This document shows, in pieces, positions 1 through 9,563 of a stretch of 39,474 nt of DNA. The DNA lies in the NCBI GenBank assembly GCA_003427395.1, contig BFEA01000086.1:2436448-2475921 (forward strand), given 5' to 3'. Origin of the DNA: Chara braunii. Taxonomy: Eukaryota; Streptophyta; Charophyceae; Charales; Characeae. A program made the translations under genes and the position numbers. The notes below the pieces were generated by a model that had not been told where the DNA came from, did no database searches, and saw only the letters and a list, made by a program, of their open reading frames with translations. Every line of letters starts with the position of its first letter. The stretch's first letter is position 1.

Positions 1-550
1 AGGGCCTTATGGTCCTGGCTCCTTCTATTCTGGGGAGCGTCAGTCCGGTTCCTATTCCACCGGCAAGTCAAAGTGTACATTACATCAATAAACACTCACA
101 CACGCTTCCTTCCGTCAGGCCGAAGGACCCCTGAACAGCATTGATTGCTCCACCACGGTGGAGGATTGACTGTCAGCTTGCCCTGTCCCTCTCTTTCCTC
201 TCAGACCTGGATTCCCGATCTGCCAGATAGCGCCATTGACCCTAGAAAGAGCTCATCCGTTGTCTTTGCCGACCTGTTCCCTCCCCACACACCTCTCTGT
301 CCCTCTTGGATAATCAACCGTCAAACCTTAAACCCTAAACCCTCAGCATGTGCTCCTGTCCACCGATCGTCAAAATTGGAACCTGGCAGGACTTCGTTTG
401 CTTCCGGACCTCTGTGATAACATCTTCCTTTGCAAACCCCGTTCATGGTCCAGTATTATCCTCTTCTCCAACTTGTCCTCCTTCCTCCCACGTTCCCTCT
501 TTATCTGTACCCCCTGGGTTTCTTGAGGGTTGTATTCATTCCCTCGCGAC
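1..550 (-). mobile_element. LINE 3' untranslated end (copy A)
   Basis: This is the non-coding 3' end of a minus-strand non-LTR retrotransposon, downstream of the zinc-knuckle reading frame that starts at 551. The first ~210 bases match the block at about 10250-10470 closely: both carry the same 'ccttatggtcctggctcc' start, 'ggggagcgtc', 'ccggttcctattcc', 'ggcaagtcaaa' and the 'gccgaagga' and 'ggtggaggattg' motifs in the same order. In the 10.2-kb copy the block abuts an A-rich tail (read on the minus strand), so position 1 is at or within a few bases of the element's 3' terminus. A two-unit telomere-like motif (taaaccctaaaccc) lies near 328-344. No protein is supported here. Confidence 0.7.
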
Positions 551-1179
551 CTAAGATGTGATTATGCCCTCCGACGTTGCCTGTTGTTGAAGGCCCCTTT
601 CTGGAATTGAATTGTGCCATTCTTTCCAGCATAGCCGGTCCTGTCGCAATTCTGCAACCTTGCCGTTTACCAGCCAATTCCTATAGAAACTCAGCCTCTC
701 CTTCTTCCGCTGTTCTTCATCTTCTGTCCAGGCTTGTTTGATCTTCCGACATCTGCAAAGGATCTCTGCTTGAATCATTGTTCTAGTTTCTATCCACACC
801 TTCTCCCGTGGGTTGGACCGTCCTTCAACTGTTCTGCTCCATCTCTCCTTCCATATGACCCATAGGGTCACTTTCCTGATGAGTTCAAACCAGATCCTCT
901 CTGCCTTCCGTGCCTGATCAGGGATGTTAGTCAAGTGGAGCAGTTGAATGGGTTGTTCGGGGAAGGGAGATGTGAAGAGGGAATCCCAGAGTGAAGCCGC
1001 TCTCACCCAGTATTCAGTCGCCTCTTTACAAAGCACTAGGCAGTGAACTACTTCTACCGCACCTACGGTGCAGACAATACATAACTCCGAGCTGTCTGGA
1101 TCTGTGGCTTTCCGTCTAATGTGCTGCCATTGGTTCACTGGTAGGGCTGCGTATACAGTCAGCCACTGCAAACTTCTAA

Positions 1180-1181
<2 letters not shown>
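551..1181 (-). pseudogene. LINE RT C-terminal zinc-knuckle tail (copy A)
   Basis: This is the C-terminal part of a LINE ORF2 polyprotein, the region after the reverse transcriptase palm and thumb known as zf-RVT. Reading leftwards, the frame shows SLQWLTVY, then PVNQW, then a knuckle CIVC-x8-H-x4-C, then conserved tryptophans (EYWVRA, LWVIWKERW) and a charged, probably coiled tail. The same order of motifs occurs at 2125-2829. The open frame formally continues to 1249, but the stretch before SLQW is a lysine run made by the T29 tract at 1182-1210. I therefore place the homologous part at or below 1181 and treat the upstream part as another element. No RT domain is attached, so this is a fragment. 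Confidence 0.75.

Positions 1182-1210
<29 letters not shown>
1182..1210 (-). repeat. T29 tract, probable poly(A) tail of a minus-strand retroelement
   Basis: There are 29 consecutive T on the plus strand, which is a poly(A) run on the minus strand. It splits the zinc-knuckle frame of LINE copy A exactly where homology with the copy at 2125-2829 stops upstream. The simplest reading is the 3' tail of the minus-strand retroelement occupying positions to its right (1211 onward), inserted into copy A. Confidence 0.6.
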
Positions 1211-1214
<4 letters not shown>

Positions 1215-2114
1215 GCAAGAAAAGACTGAGAAGTTGTGGCTGCTGCCAACTCAGTTTAAACCCTAAACCCTGCTGCTGATCCTCATGCTTCCTTTGTCCC
1301 TGTCGGCCTATATCCTCCCCACCTGTCTGTCTTGCCCTTGAGACATGATTTCTCTTTTCCCTTTTTGTCTAACCCCCCTTTTTTTTTAAACCTTTCTAAA
1401 GTCTTAAAACCCTAAGCCCTCGACCTAAGAGCCCGTGCTGCAGCTACCCTATGGGTCCGCCTTTTCCTCTTGTTCTGGACTTTTAGTGCCGTACATCCAA
1501 GCCTACGCCCTCATTCCATGTCTGTATCAGTTTATAGTTAACAAGCTTCCTTGTAAGTCTGATCTGGTTGTAGCTATGCTCGTCCAGAGTTATCTGTTGT
1601 CGATGGCTCCTTCCTGAGTATGAGATGTGCCGGTCTTTCCGGCAAGTGCTGTGCTCCCATAATCGAGCAGTGAATGGGGCGACTGTCTTTAACCTCTGTT
1701 GGTAACTCCTTTCTGGCGCTGAGTTATGCCGCTCCTTCCATGGTATGCAGTCTTCCCATCTTCTCTGGGGTCTTGCTGTTTAGGCAACTGATTCTTGTAC
1801 GACCCCAGTCTCTCATCTTTCGCTGTTTCTTGTCTTCTGTAGAGGTTTACTTGATCTTCCGCCATCTGTAGAGGGTCTCGGCTTGTATCATCATTCTGAT
1901 TTCCTCTTAGATCGTCCCGCAATTTGGTCCTCAGCAACTCTCTTCACGTATGACCCTTACTGCCACTTCCCGATGTGTCCGATATGGGCCTTACCCATCT
2001 TTCGAACCTGGTTGGGGGTGTTAGTTAAGAGGAGAAGTTGGGTGTGTTGTTCTGTGGGGGGAGTTAAGGATAGAAATCTCAGAGTGTTGGATCTCTCGTC
2101 CGTAAATATGACTC
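1211..2114 (-). pseudogene. LINE 3' region with eroded zinc-knuckle tail (copy B)
   Basis: This is a second, older LINE tail. Bases 1640-2110 are clearly related to 600-1010. Shared blocks in order include 'tgatcttccg', 'ccatctgtagag', a 'tatgaccc' block, and 'gggtgttagttaag'. The minus-strand frame is broken; only short pieces stay open (for example 1689-1937), so no protein is encoded. The left part (1211-1640) is the 3' untranslated portion and holds telomere-like motifs at about 1254-1270 and 1405-1420. The 5' side stops around 2110, directly against copy C, in the same orientation. That could be a truncated insertion or a tandem arrangement. Confidence 0.55.
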
Positions 2115-2124
2115 TTCTTGTCTG

Positions 2125-2829
2125 TCAATCCCAGCCTTGGAATTGTAGGCTTCCTTTCTCTATCTGTGCCATTCGTTTCTCATAGAACCAGATTTCCTCA
2201 AACCACTTCTGCCTTGATTCGCGTTTTTCTGGATGTGTTAGCCTCTGTTGTTCTTTTTGTTCCTTCGCCCATCGTGCTCTGATTTCCGTTTGTATCGTGG
2301 ATTTTACTTCTGCCCATCTTTCCTCCATGCTTGGGAATTGGGTGTNCAGAGTGCCCTTACACCTTGCTTTCCATATTACCCAAAGGGTCGATCTCCTCCA
2401 TAGGTCAGCCAAGGGGATTTCTTCTTCTTTCAGGTCACAGTCCTCGGTTCTTCCCGCCAGTATGTAATTTGTTCCTGAAGGAAAAGTGCGGCCTGTTACC
2501 TTATTCCATCCCTTTTCTGTTCTATCCCATAGTTCTTGGGCTCGTTGGCAGAGTANAAAACAATGAGTCAAGGACTCTTCACTACCCTCATTACACACTN
2601 TACACCATGCTGANTGNGGTTGGATATTCTCTTGTCGTCTTCTTTTGCTGAGCCATTGATTGACCGGTACCGCCCAGTAAATTATGAGCCATTGCAGGCT
2701 GCTGATTCTTGCCCGCCTTATAGTGACAAGCCTGGACCAGGGTATTCTACCCGTCCAGCCCGCGTTTTCTCCTGCGTTTTTCTTCCATCTATCATTAATT
2801 GCTGGTGAAGGATCCTTGGTGATGTTCAA
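2125..2829 (-). pseudogene. LINE RT C-terminal zinc-knuckle tail (copy C)
   Basis: This is the best preserved LINE tail. The frame reads PWSRL, SSLQWLIIYWAVPVNQWL, then a knuckle of the form C-x2-C-x9-H-x4-C, then 'AQELWDRTEKGW', 'RRSTLWVIWKARCKGTL' and a charged helical tail. Such tails follow the RT of APE-type LINEs and are thought to bind RNA or DNA during target-primed reverse transcription. Ambiguous bases at 2346, 2556, 2600, 2614 and 2617 fall inside the frame, two of them next to knuckle residues, so the exact residues are uncertain. It is continuous with the upstream linker at 3008-3457 in another frame. Confidence 0.75.
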
Positions 2830-3007
2830 TAGTCTGTATCCCGCACTTACCTCATAATTGTGCAGAGGGATAAGTTTTTTGGCTCTTCCGCTTCTGCCCG
2901 GGACATACCATCCCCATTCAGCTGGGTCTACTTCCAGTTCTTCAATAGCTAGTTCCTGTCTATAGATCCAGACCTTCTTCTGCTCCTGTTCAGGCTGTGA
3001 ATTTCTT

Positions 3008-3457
3008 TTATGATTGTTTTTGGGCGTGCAAGCTCGAACTTTTTTTTAGGTTTGAGAGTTCCATTATTACCCTTTGCTCTAATATTTTCTCTGGTTTTAC
3101 CCAAGTTTTGTGTGTGTCTGTTAGTTCCCAGGATTCGAACTCTGCCTTTCCTTCCCCTACTTCCGGCTTTTTGATCAGCTTGTAGCCCTCGTGCGGTATG
3201 CTTGTACCTCTCCTTGTGGCCCATTCCCCTATGCACCATTTGGTTCCGGATTTCAGCAATAGCTCCCATTTCAGCGGAATGCTGTTGAGCAAATTTTCTA
3301 GTTGGTTTCTCAGGTTGTGTATTCCTTTAAGTTTGGTTCTCAACTCTTGTGCTGTAAACCATCTGTTCTCTTCTCCATTCCACAGATGTTCTACTTTCCA
3401 TACTCCTTTATCCACCCATTCCAACAGCACAAATTCTAATAACCCAAATAATACCAA
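3008..3457 (-). pseudogene. LINE ORF2 linker between RT and zinc knuckle (copy C)
   Basis: The frame contains WKVEHLWNGEENRWFTAQEL, followed by a leucine/asparagine-rich helix and IPLKWELLL. In LINE ORF2 proteins the stretch after the RT thumb typically has a '..DLW...FLSFEEL...IP..W' pattern, which this matches. It lies upstream (to the right) of the zinc-knuckle tail at 2125-2829 on the same strand and is probably the same element. The join between them (2830-3007) is frameshifted. The RT itself is absent, because homology stops near 3460 at an A-rich stretch. Confidence 0.6.
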
Positions 3458-3818
3458 ATTTGGCAGACAGCAACCTTAAACCAAAACAAAAACAGGCAAA
3501 AAAACAAAAAACCAAAAAACCAAAAATTTGACCCCCAAACCCTAATTTCAGTTTTGGTCCCATTAGTCAGGAGCTGAAAATGGAGGTCCCCGATAGGATC
3601 GGATAATATACACACACAGCAACCGGTAAGTGCGCTGGGGGGGCCCGGCCCCCAACCGGGTGCCCCGCCCGGCCAGGCCCCCCAGGACCTCCCCCGGGCC
3701 GCTGCCGGTCACCCGGGTGGCCCGGATCTCCACTCAGATCAAATTGCATGGTTCATTACAAACATCTCCAAATGAGGCAGGGGGTGCTAGCAGGGTTGAT
3801 ATGAACAGCCTCCGCTAG
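3458..3818. other. A-rich junction followed by GC-rich palindromic block
   Basis: No gene is visible. Bases 3474-3530 are A-rich with short caaaa and ccaaaa repeats, followed by 'cccaaaccctaatttc', a telomere-like motif. Bases 3636-3732 are extremely G+C-rich and full of short palindromes (gggggcccggccccc; several cccggg and gcccgg sites), unlike anything around them. The block could be part of an element's untranslated region or a CpG-rich fragment. Nothing in the sequence decides between these. Confidence 0.5.
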
Positions 3819-3823
3819 CATCC

Positions 3824-4120
3824 GGAAACTGGGTCCAGCGTCCTTTGTACTTGTTACTCAGAACACCCAGCGGAGTGGCGGTGAAAACCCTGCCTCTTCA
3901 GCCTGTTCCGAGGGACCTGAAACTCGTGACAATTCTAGCAGTGATATTGATCCTCTGTGCCACCGATAAGACTATGTCTGACTGTGACACACATTATACA
4001 TCATTATTCAGAGCACGCATAGTCACCCTGCCTCGTATCTCGAGGCTGCCTGATACCTGTGACAATTCTAGCATTGATGCTATCACCTCTGTGCCGCTTG
4101 TGTAACTGATTCTTCTATTC
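3824..4120. repeat. Diverged tandem duplication, ~130 bp
   Basis: Bases ~3857-3975 and ~3998-4105 share an ordered set of blocks: 'ttactcagaacac'/'ttattcagagcac', 'accctgcctc', a 'gtgacaattctagca' block and 'ctctgtgccrc'. This indicates an old duplication. The left edge carries 'ggaaactgggtccagcgtcc' (3824-3843), a motif seen again at 18375 and 18432. I see no coding sequence in either unit. Confidence 0.5.
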
Positions 4121-4299
4121 CATACCACTGCAAGTCTAGTAAAGCTTGTTCTGAAGGAGAGGAATTCAGATGGAGGTGGCATTGGCACTGCAGGTCCTGT
4201 GCAGGATCAATATTCATCCAGTCATGAAATCTCAGCTTGTAGTCTCTCTTGAGTGTGGAATCTGTGGATGTCTCCCCTCCCTGTCGCCCCTGCCATTCC

Positions 4300-5606
4300 A
4301 CTGATGCTATCCACCCTCCTTTTCCCCTGCTGAACCAATCTTTAGTGAATGTATTTTTTTTAAAACCTCTTCTTCCTTTCTTTAAAAGGGCAACGGCCTT
4401 GAGTTATCATTTGAACTGACTGGCCCTAGGTGATTCAAATTTGCAGTACTTTACTCGTCTGCTTCATCTGCTTCAAGTGGAGTTCGGACTCAGGTCTGTA
4501 TTTCAACAGTTCAGGGGTGTACCAACTGAATGTATTTATGTCTTTCAAGATGTCCTTTTTTTGAAATTTTTTCAGACATGAATAATGAATTCCAATTTTC
4601 CTCGGATCTTTTTGCATTATGTCAGTAGTTCTGTTTGTATGAATTGACAAATAGTTTCTGAGACTTCTTTTCCATCCACCCTTACCCCTTCCATGAGGTG
4701 GATGCAGCGTTTCCACCAGAGCCCCCACAGTATCGCTTTTCTCCCCAGAGAGAACATGTTTGCCATGAAGGTTTGCATTTGTGATAGGTGCCATGTTCCA
4801 AGTAGGATTGCCTTCCAGTCCCATGGCCAGTCTAACTCTGTTCCCAGCTCTCTCCATATCATATCCCACCAGTGCCATGTGAGCACCGCCCCTAGACATA
4901 GCAGGAATATCTGCTCCATGGTCTCTCTAATATTACGGCTAGGGAAGGACCTATACGCAGGGAGGTTTAGGCCCTTCTGTTCTAGGTAAGAGTGGTCTGT
5001 CAGCCAGTCACTAGTTAGTAAGCATCTGTGTTCAATCTGCCACCGCAGGGAGGCAAACTTCGTTGGGCGCATCTTCATGCCTTGGAACCATCAGACGTGT
5101 CTGAGGCTAGTCCTGCTAATGTTGAGGTGTCTCCTCAATCTGTCCTTGACTGTTTCCTTAACATTAACCTTTGGTCTGAGCATGCTGTATGTGGGTTTGC
5201 CCTCCAGAGAGTGGAGCTAGCGCATTTTCTGCGTTTTTTCATTTTGCCAATGCCAGTCCTTTTGGTCAAGGGGCACGTCCGCTATCAAGAGCTCTGGCCT
5301 ATGGGAAATCCACTCACTCTTATTGTGCAGAACTCTCGTGTGATATAGTTCCTCCCTTTTTAGCCACTCTACCGTGTCTGGGGTGATCCAGGAGAGCGAG
5401 CTACGCTTCCTATTCTTTGTGTTTCTCCCTTAGTTGCCACCCAGTCAAACTCTTCCAAGGTGGGACCTTTTCGTAGGATGACCAACCATGCTAACAGGAT
5501 GGAGAACAAACCGGTTTCGGGGTTCTCCAGGATTTTGTGTGCATATGGCAGTTCAGTTCGGATTTCCTTTCTTTCTTGTCTTGATCAAATAGGTCCCTGA
5601 ACATTA
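4300..5606 (-). pseudogene. Eroded LINE tail and linker (copy D)
   Basis: The minus-strand frame 4617-5078 has FASLRWQIEHRCLLT, then RNIRETMEQIFLLCLGAVL and WHWWDMIWREL. That is the spacing of a zf-RVT tail (ET-EH-LL-C then W) with the first cysteines and the histidine lost. A second frame (4435-4899) continues the tail, so there is at least one frameshift. Bases 5080-5606 carry further minus-strand fragments with many stops. The stretch belongs with the RT pieces at 5607-6780 as one decayed minus-strand LINE. Confidence 0.55.
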
Positions 5607-6008
5607 TCACTCCATTTTTACCCACCCTTTCCATGGGGAATCAGACCTCCTGGATGTGTGTCCATGGTTGTCTGTGATCCACCTGTTGCCAAACAGGGGA
5701 TGTCTATGCACATCATCCCAACTTGGAGGGGGGATTCTGTCCAAGAGGGGGAGCTGTCGCCACACGACTCGCAAGGTCTTAACGAGATTGACCCAGAAAT
5801 CATCATGTGTCAAATCCTGTGTAGCTGCCTCTCTATCATTTCGTCCCGTGCGCTCGTTGCCTTCGGTGGGAGCGTCCAATAGCGGTCCTCCACTCATGTG
5901 AGTGGGTTCATTGTTGACTTGGTTCATGGTGCCAGCCGGGCTATTTATTCCACTGCCAGCTCTCTCCATGGCATATTTGGGCTGAATATATATATATTTT
6001 TTAACCAT
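5607..6008 (-). pseudogene. LINE ORF2 region downstream of RT (copy D)
   Basis: The frame ends with RQLPLLDRIPPPSWDDVH followed by HPLFGNRWITDNHG and SPWKGW. A 'HPLFxN..I' pattern before a G-W segment is typical of the region between the RT thumb and the zinc knuckle in LINE ORF2. The first ~60 residues (a 'YIYIQPKYAMERAG' start with acidic and asparagine-rich sequence) show nothing recognisable. Position and strand place it between the RT at 6098-6780 and the tail at 4617-5078. No ORF start is implied; this is an internal fragment. Confidence 0.55.
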
Positions 6009-6097
6009 TATATCGACAACGCTTTAACCTGTATTGCTGGGTCTAATATACCAAAATCCCCTTTGGCAAGTTTGAATTTTGGTTGGATTATGGAATC

Positions 6098-6780
6098 CTA
6101 GGCAACTCTGCTAATAAAATTCTGTTTTTCGGGGTCACTACGCCATAGGAAACTTGTTACTTGATGCTTAATCGCCTTCACCGCTCCCTTATTGAGTGCC
6201 CGGATTTCTGATTTATACCAAAGAGAGGCAAGGACCACATCGTTGATGCTGCGGGCACGCTCAAAGATTGATGTGTTTTTGTTCTTTGACAAGCTCATTA
6301 TCTCCAGTGCAGGCTTAGATATCCAGTCATTGTTGTTGATTGACTTGCCTTGGGCTGTCATGGAGACTCCAAGCACTCGAACTTGTGCTCCCAGAGGCAT
6401 CCACTTCATGTTTGGCTGCTCTGGGCGCCCCCCCGGTAGTGGATCCACCGCCTTTATGTTCTGCTTCTCCAGTTTACCACCATATCTGACAGCTTGGCGA
6501 AGCATTCCGTTAACCTGCCTATTTCCTCCATATTTTCATGAGAGTCATGATGAGACGCTTCTAACATCAGTGTGAAGTCATCAGCAAACAGAGTGCAAAC
6601 AGGTACTGCTTCCTCCGGGATTGCTGATACTTGCAGCCTCTTGATATTCTTGCTTACACTTAAATTGGCTGGAAGTGTTTCCATCACTACCAGAAAGAGG
6701 AAGGGTGCCATCGGGTCGCCCTGATGCATCGAGCACTTTGGTTCTCCAGCGCCAACATCCCATTAACCTGGTCCTACGTA
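6098..6780 (-). pseudogene. LINE reverse transcriptase palm and thumb (copy D)
   Basis: The frame 6454-6729 has HQGDPMAPFLFLVVMETL, the RT 'QGDPLSP-LF' block, then TLFADDFTLML, the catalytic F-A-D-D box, and DMVVNW, the 'VN-KT' block. A frameshift near 6490 moves the reading to 6098-6505, which carries PLGAQVRVLGVSM, the 'YLG' block of the palm, then thumb-like FERARSIND and FLWRSDPEKQ. The upstream fingers are missing or unreadable beyond ~6780. The order agrees with non-LTR RT, not LTR-type RT. Loss of frame and of upstream motifs makes it inactive. Confidence 0.8.
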
Positions 6781-7005
6781 AGTGCTAAGTGCTCTGCCTC
6801 ACTGTCCCTTTGGGCGGAGGCCGCGGAGCAACAGCATTACTTGCTACACCACACCCCTGGACTACTTGTTGCACCAAATGATATACTCCTTGGGTAGATA
6901 TCTCAGTTCTGCTCTTACATGAGCCTGTCCTAAGACTCTGTTGTGCAATAAATGAGATCCTAGTGGTAGAAAGGCCAAGGAACAAAATGCTACGGGATTG
7001 CTATT

Positions 7006-7093
7006 GTCCTTTGGGACATCCATTAAAACGACACAGAGAAGATTGTCATGGCCCCTACACAAGGATGACACACATAAACCAAGAAAAGGTCCA
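7006..7093 (+). pseudogene. U6 snRNA retrocopy, full length
   Basis: The sequence follows spliceosomal U6 snRNA from its 5' end (gtccttt-gggacatcc hairpin) through the ACAGAGA box (7033-7039), 'catggcccct', 'caaggatgacac' and the 3' 'ggtcc'. U6 RNA pairs with the 5' splice site and U2 in the spliceosome. Several substitutions occur (for example agattGTCatgg for agattAGCatgg). The natural 3' U-run is replaced by A8 and an A/G-rich tail, and no obvious TATA or upstream element precedes it. This points to a polyadenylated retropseudogene made by LINE machinery. The flanks 'gggattgctatt' and 'gggaattgttac' could be a diverged target-site duplication. Confidence 0.85.
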
Positions 7094-7549
7094 AAAAAAA
7101 GAAAAGAAGGGAATTGTTACCAGGAATGGGATGTCATGCAAGCTATGTGTTAAGGTTTGAGAGCAAACTGTGGCGAAATGGGGAGTTGGGTGATGATCTG
7201 GCTTCATCTCCTTGTAATGCAGTCTTCTCAAGTGCATGATGATGACTGGTCAACTCTATAAGAGAGTTGTTGACAACCTTTGCCATGGACCCAACGCGCA
7301 TGTTCCACAGAACTGTAATCTCTGATAAGCCATTTCCCCCACAATACATCGCGGCACTGAACATGTAGACTTCCACTTTAGGATTGGCCTAAATCTGTTT
7401 GACCTTTGAACAATACCTTGTTGGATCAAAGCGCTGATAAGTACTTGGAGCTGAACTTGGACGAGTCAATCGTTGGCAACCTGCATCAGAAAACAAAACA
7501 GACGAGCATCAGGTAGCAGTTACTTCCATGCCTTGGTGGCTCCCTCCTC
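7094..7549. other. No gene recognised
   Basis: An A-rich tail follows the U6 copy, then mixed sequence. A plus-strand stretch around 7430-7485 could be read as DKYLELNLDESIVGNLHQ, but it is too short and isolated to call. TGATGA boxes near 7190 and 7235 resemble snoRNA box C, but I cannot define a box D partner with confidence. Confidence 0.5.
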
Positions 7550-7846
7550 CACATTTGGCAGAACTACCAGAAAAGAAAATGGATGAGCATCAAGCAGATG
7601 GCCTTCACTGTACGAGAGGGAAAATCAATTGGAAAGATCACATCTTACCAATACCTGGCGGAGTGGATCGGCGTGAAACGCCCGGTGAGGTGTGCCGACT
7701 AACGCCTGGTGAAGAGCCCCAACTCCGACCTGCAGCTTGCTGGCTTGGGCATCTGGTGGTCCCAGGAGAAGGGCCTCGGTTACTGGGGCTGTCCAGTACA
7801 AGTTAAGGGAAATTCTGACACACTGCTCCATAAATTGCATGGATGA
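7550..7846 (+). pseudogene. Unidentified coding-like remnant
   Basis: One frame starting at 7550 reads HIWQNYQKRKWMSIKQM, then FTVREGKSIGKITSYQYLAEW, and runs to a single TAA at 7700. The same frame then continues without stops (SPNSDLQLAGLGIWWSQEKG, then GYWGCPVQVKG) to 7844. The composition (aromatic, glycine and charged residues, no low complexity) looks protein-like, and an open frame interrupted by one stop over ~98 codons suggests a decayed exon or retrogene. I do not recognise the family. The overlapping longer open frame starting at 7528 is proline/glycine-rich and looks like a shadow. Confidence 0.3.
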
Positions 7847-8834
7847 CACGTGGGAATGGATCGCATGCATAACAATTATTTCTGGGAAGCACAGTGACAA
7901 AAATATATGAAAGAAGAGTTGCACCATCCACAACAACGACGCCAGCCGCAGAAGCAGGGGGGGGNGGGAGGGGGGGGGAGACAGAAAAAAAGAAAGACAT
8001 CCACAAATCCCAGTTATAATACGAGCATCAAGTGGCTTCATAGGAAAGCAAGAATCAATAACAGGGAAAGAAACTGGGAGTCTCATCTGCTCTAGATCAT
8101 ATACCACCGTGCAAACCCAAATTACCTCAACGAGTGCTGGTGCAACATCCCCCTCGATCCAATATAGTCCTCTGTAATAGCCCAATGGTTTCCTCTCTCT
8201 TTCCACCTCTCTCGCCCCTAAAAGCCAGTGCAACAGGAAGGTGGAGGGACAGAGGAGAGAAGATGGAAGTTCATGGAATTTCTAACGACCTCACCCAAAC
8301 TACCTGCAGCCATGGTCATCCTGCTGCAATTACCCGCACAGTTTCAGTCTGAGATTTCTGCAGTTTCCTAAGGAAGTGTCCGCCATTGATTTCTTTTATA
8401 ATTTTTTTTTAGCGGGAGGTCCTCAATGTGAAAGAAATTTCGCTTTTTTTTGGCTTGTGTGGCTTTGTTGGTTGATGTCAGCAATTATGACGAGAGTAAT
8501 CATAGGCATATCATTTCCATTAGCACATCATCACAATGATTCCGAGAGAAAAGAGAAGACGAGTAGATATAGAGGTAAGAGAGCTATCTGCAAGGAAAAT
8601 GAGTGATAGCGAATTCCAGAAACCAAGCAGCATCATACACATGAAACCCAGATAGTCATGACCTCGAACCAAAAGCAGAATTGCAACTCGAGTTCCACCA
8701 AATAAGAGCACCGCAAAAGCTCACAAGTGACATTGTTGGAATAGTCTCATCATCATCAACAAAGAACCAATGTCGATTTCCTATTTGGTGCTCTGCGCGC
8801 AGACTACAAATGGCAGATCCTATCTAGCCTATCT
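7847..8834. other. No gene recognised
   Basis: This is mixed sequence with a G-rich run containing an ambiguous base (7965) and short A and T runs. I find no protein motif, RNA gene or clear repeat structure. Confidence 0.5.
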
Positions 8835-9545
8835 ACAATGCCGCTGGTGACGTCAACAGCTCCCAGAAGTACGAGCAGATCTCGGACAATGCCGTTCGCC
8901 TCAAGCACCAGGTATGTCTCTCGCATCACTCACAACCTCGATCCCCCACTCACAGATGCCACATGCACCCAAGGACCACCATGCGCCCCATCCAGCATAG
9001 CGCAGCGCAGCTCGGCTATGGCTGCCTGCTCTTCCTGCTCTTCCTGCTCGCCCGTGAGTGCGTGGGCGCTGGCCAGCGAATAGCGCAGCAGGTGCTTGCG
9101 CAGCACGCAGCCAGTGCCCGAATGCCGAATGCGAGGGCAGGCACTTTCCTAGATGGAAGTGGCCTGCCTGCTGCGTGCGGCCTGACTGCACTGGGCCCCG
9201 GCCCAGAAGCTTCTGGTAGGCCCCGAGAGGCTGAACCCCAGTCCAAACAATTCAGGCCCAGGGCATTACCCGTGTTCAACTGCCCACAGCCTGTGTTAGG
9301 TCCATGTTGCGTATCTCGCCCAGGGCCTGCCTCAGATACATTTGCTGAAGGCAGCCTGGGACTGGGCGCTCTCAACGAACTGGCGCTGCGCAACTGCCTG
9401 AATTTCCCCAGTTGCATGGTAGTCCAAAATAGGCCCTTATCCTCGGCGGGCCTGCCTTCACTTAGGGCGGCCGACCTTGCTGCAAAAAGGGCCCCTAAGG
9501 GCTCGTCGAGGCCTTGAGCCTCGCATTCCCTCCTCCATACTACGA
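8835..9545. repeat. Interspersed repeat, copy 1 (second copy at 38165-38960)
   Basis: An ordered series of blocks is shared with 38165-38960 in the same orientation: 'gatgtcaaca'/'gacgtcaaca', 'caccaggta' followed by a gt-rich stretch, 'agctatgg'/'ggctatgg', 'gaggctgaa', 'atttgctgaa', 'aactggcg-tgc-caactg', 'gccttcacttagggcgg' and 'cccctaagggct'/'cccctacttgagggct'. The first ~80 bases also read as AGDVNSSQKYEQISDNAVRL followed by KHQ, and end at CACCAG|GTATGT, a good 5' splice site, so an old exon end may be embedded. The repeat ends just before the stop codon of the chromovirus remnant, so it could be that element's 3' non-coding or LTR sequence. I could not define LTR ends. Confidence 0.5.
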
Positions 9546-9563
9546 CAGTCCTCTCAGAAGTTC

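Noticed and set aside
7186-7330. Possible C/D-box snoRNA downstream of the U6 copy
   Set aside because: TGATGA words are present, but there is no convincing terminal stem or paired C and D boxes.
8901-9517. Overlapping open frames of 96-184 codons on both strands
   Set aside because: They lie in an interspersed G/C-rich repeat, are alanine/proline/glycine-rich, and the homologous copy at 38 kb does not keep the frame.
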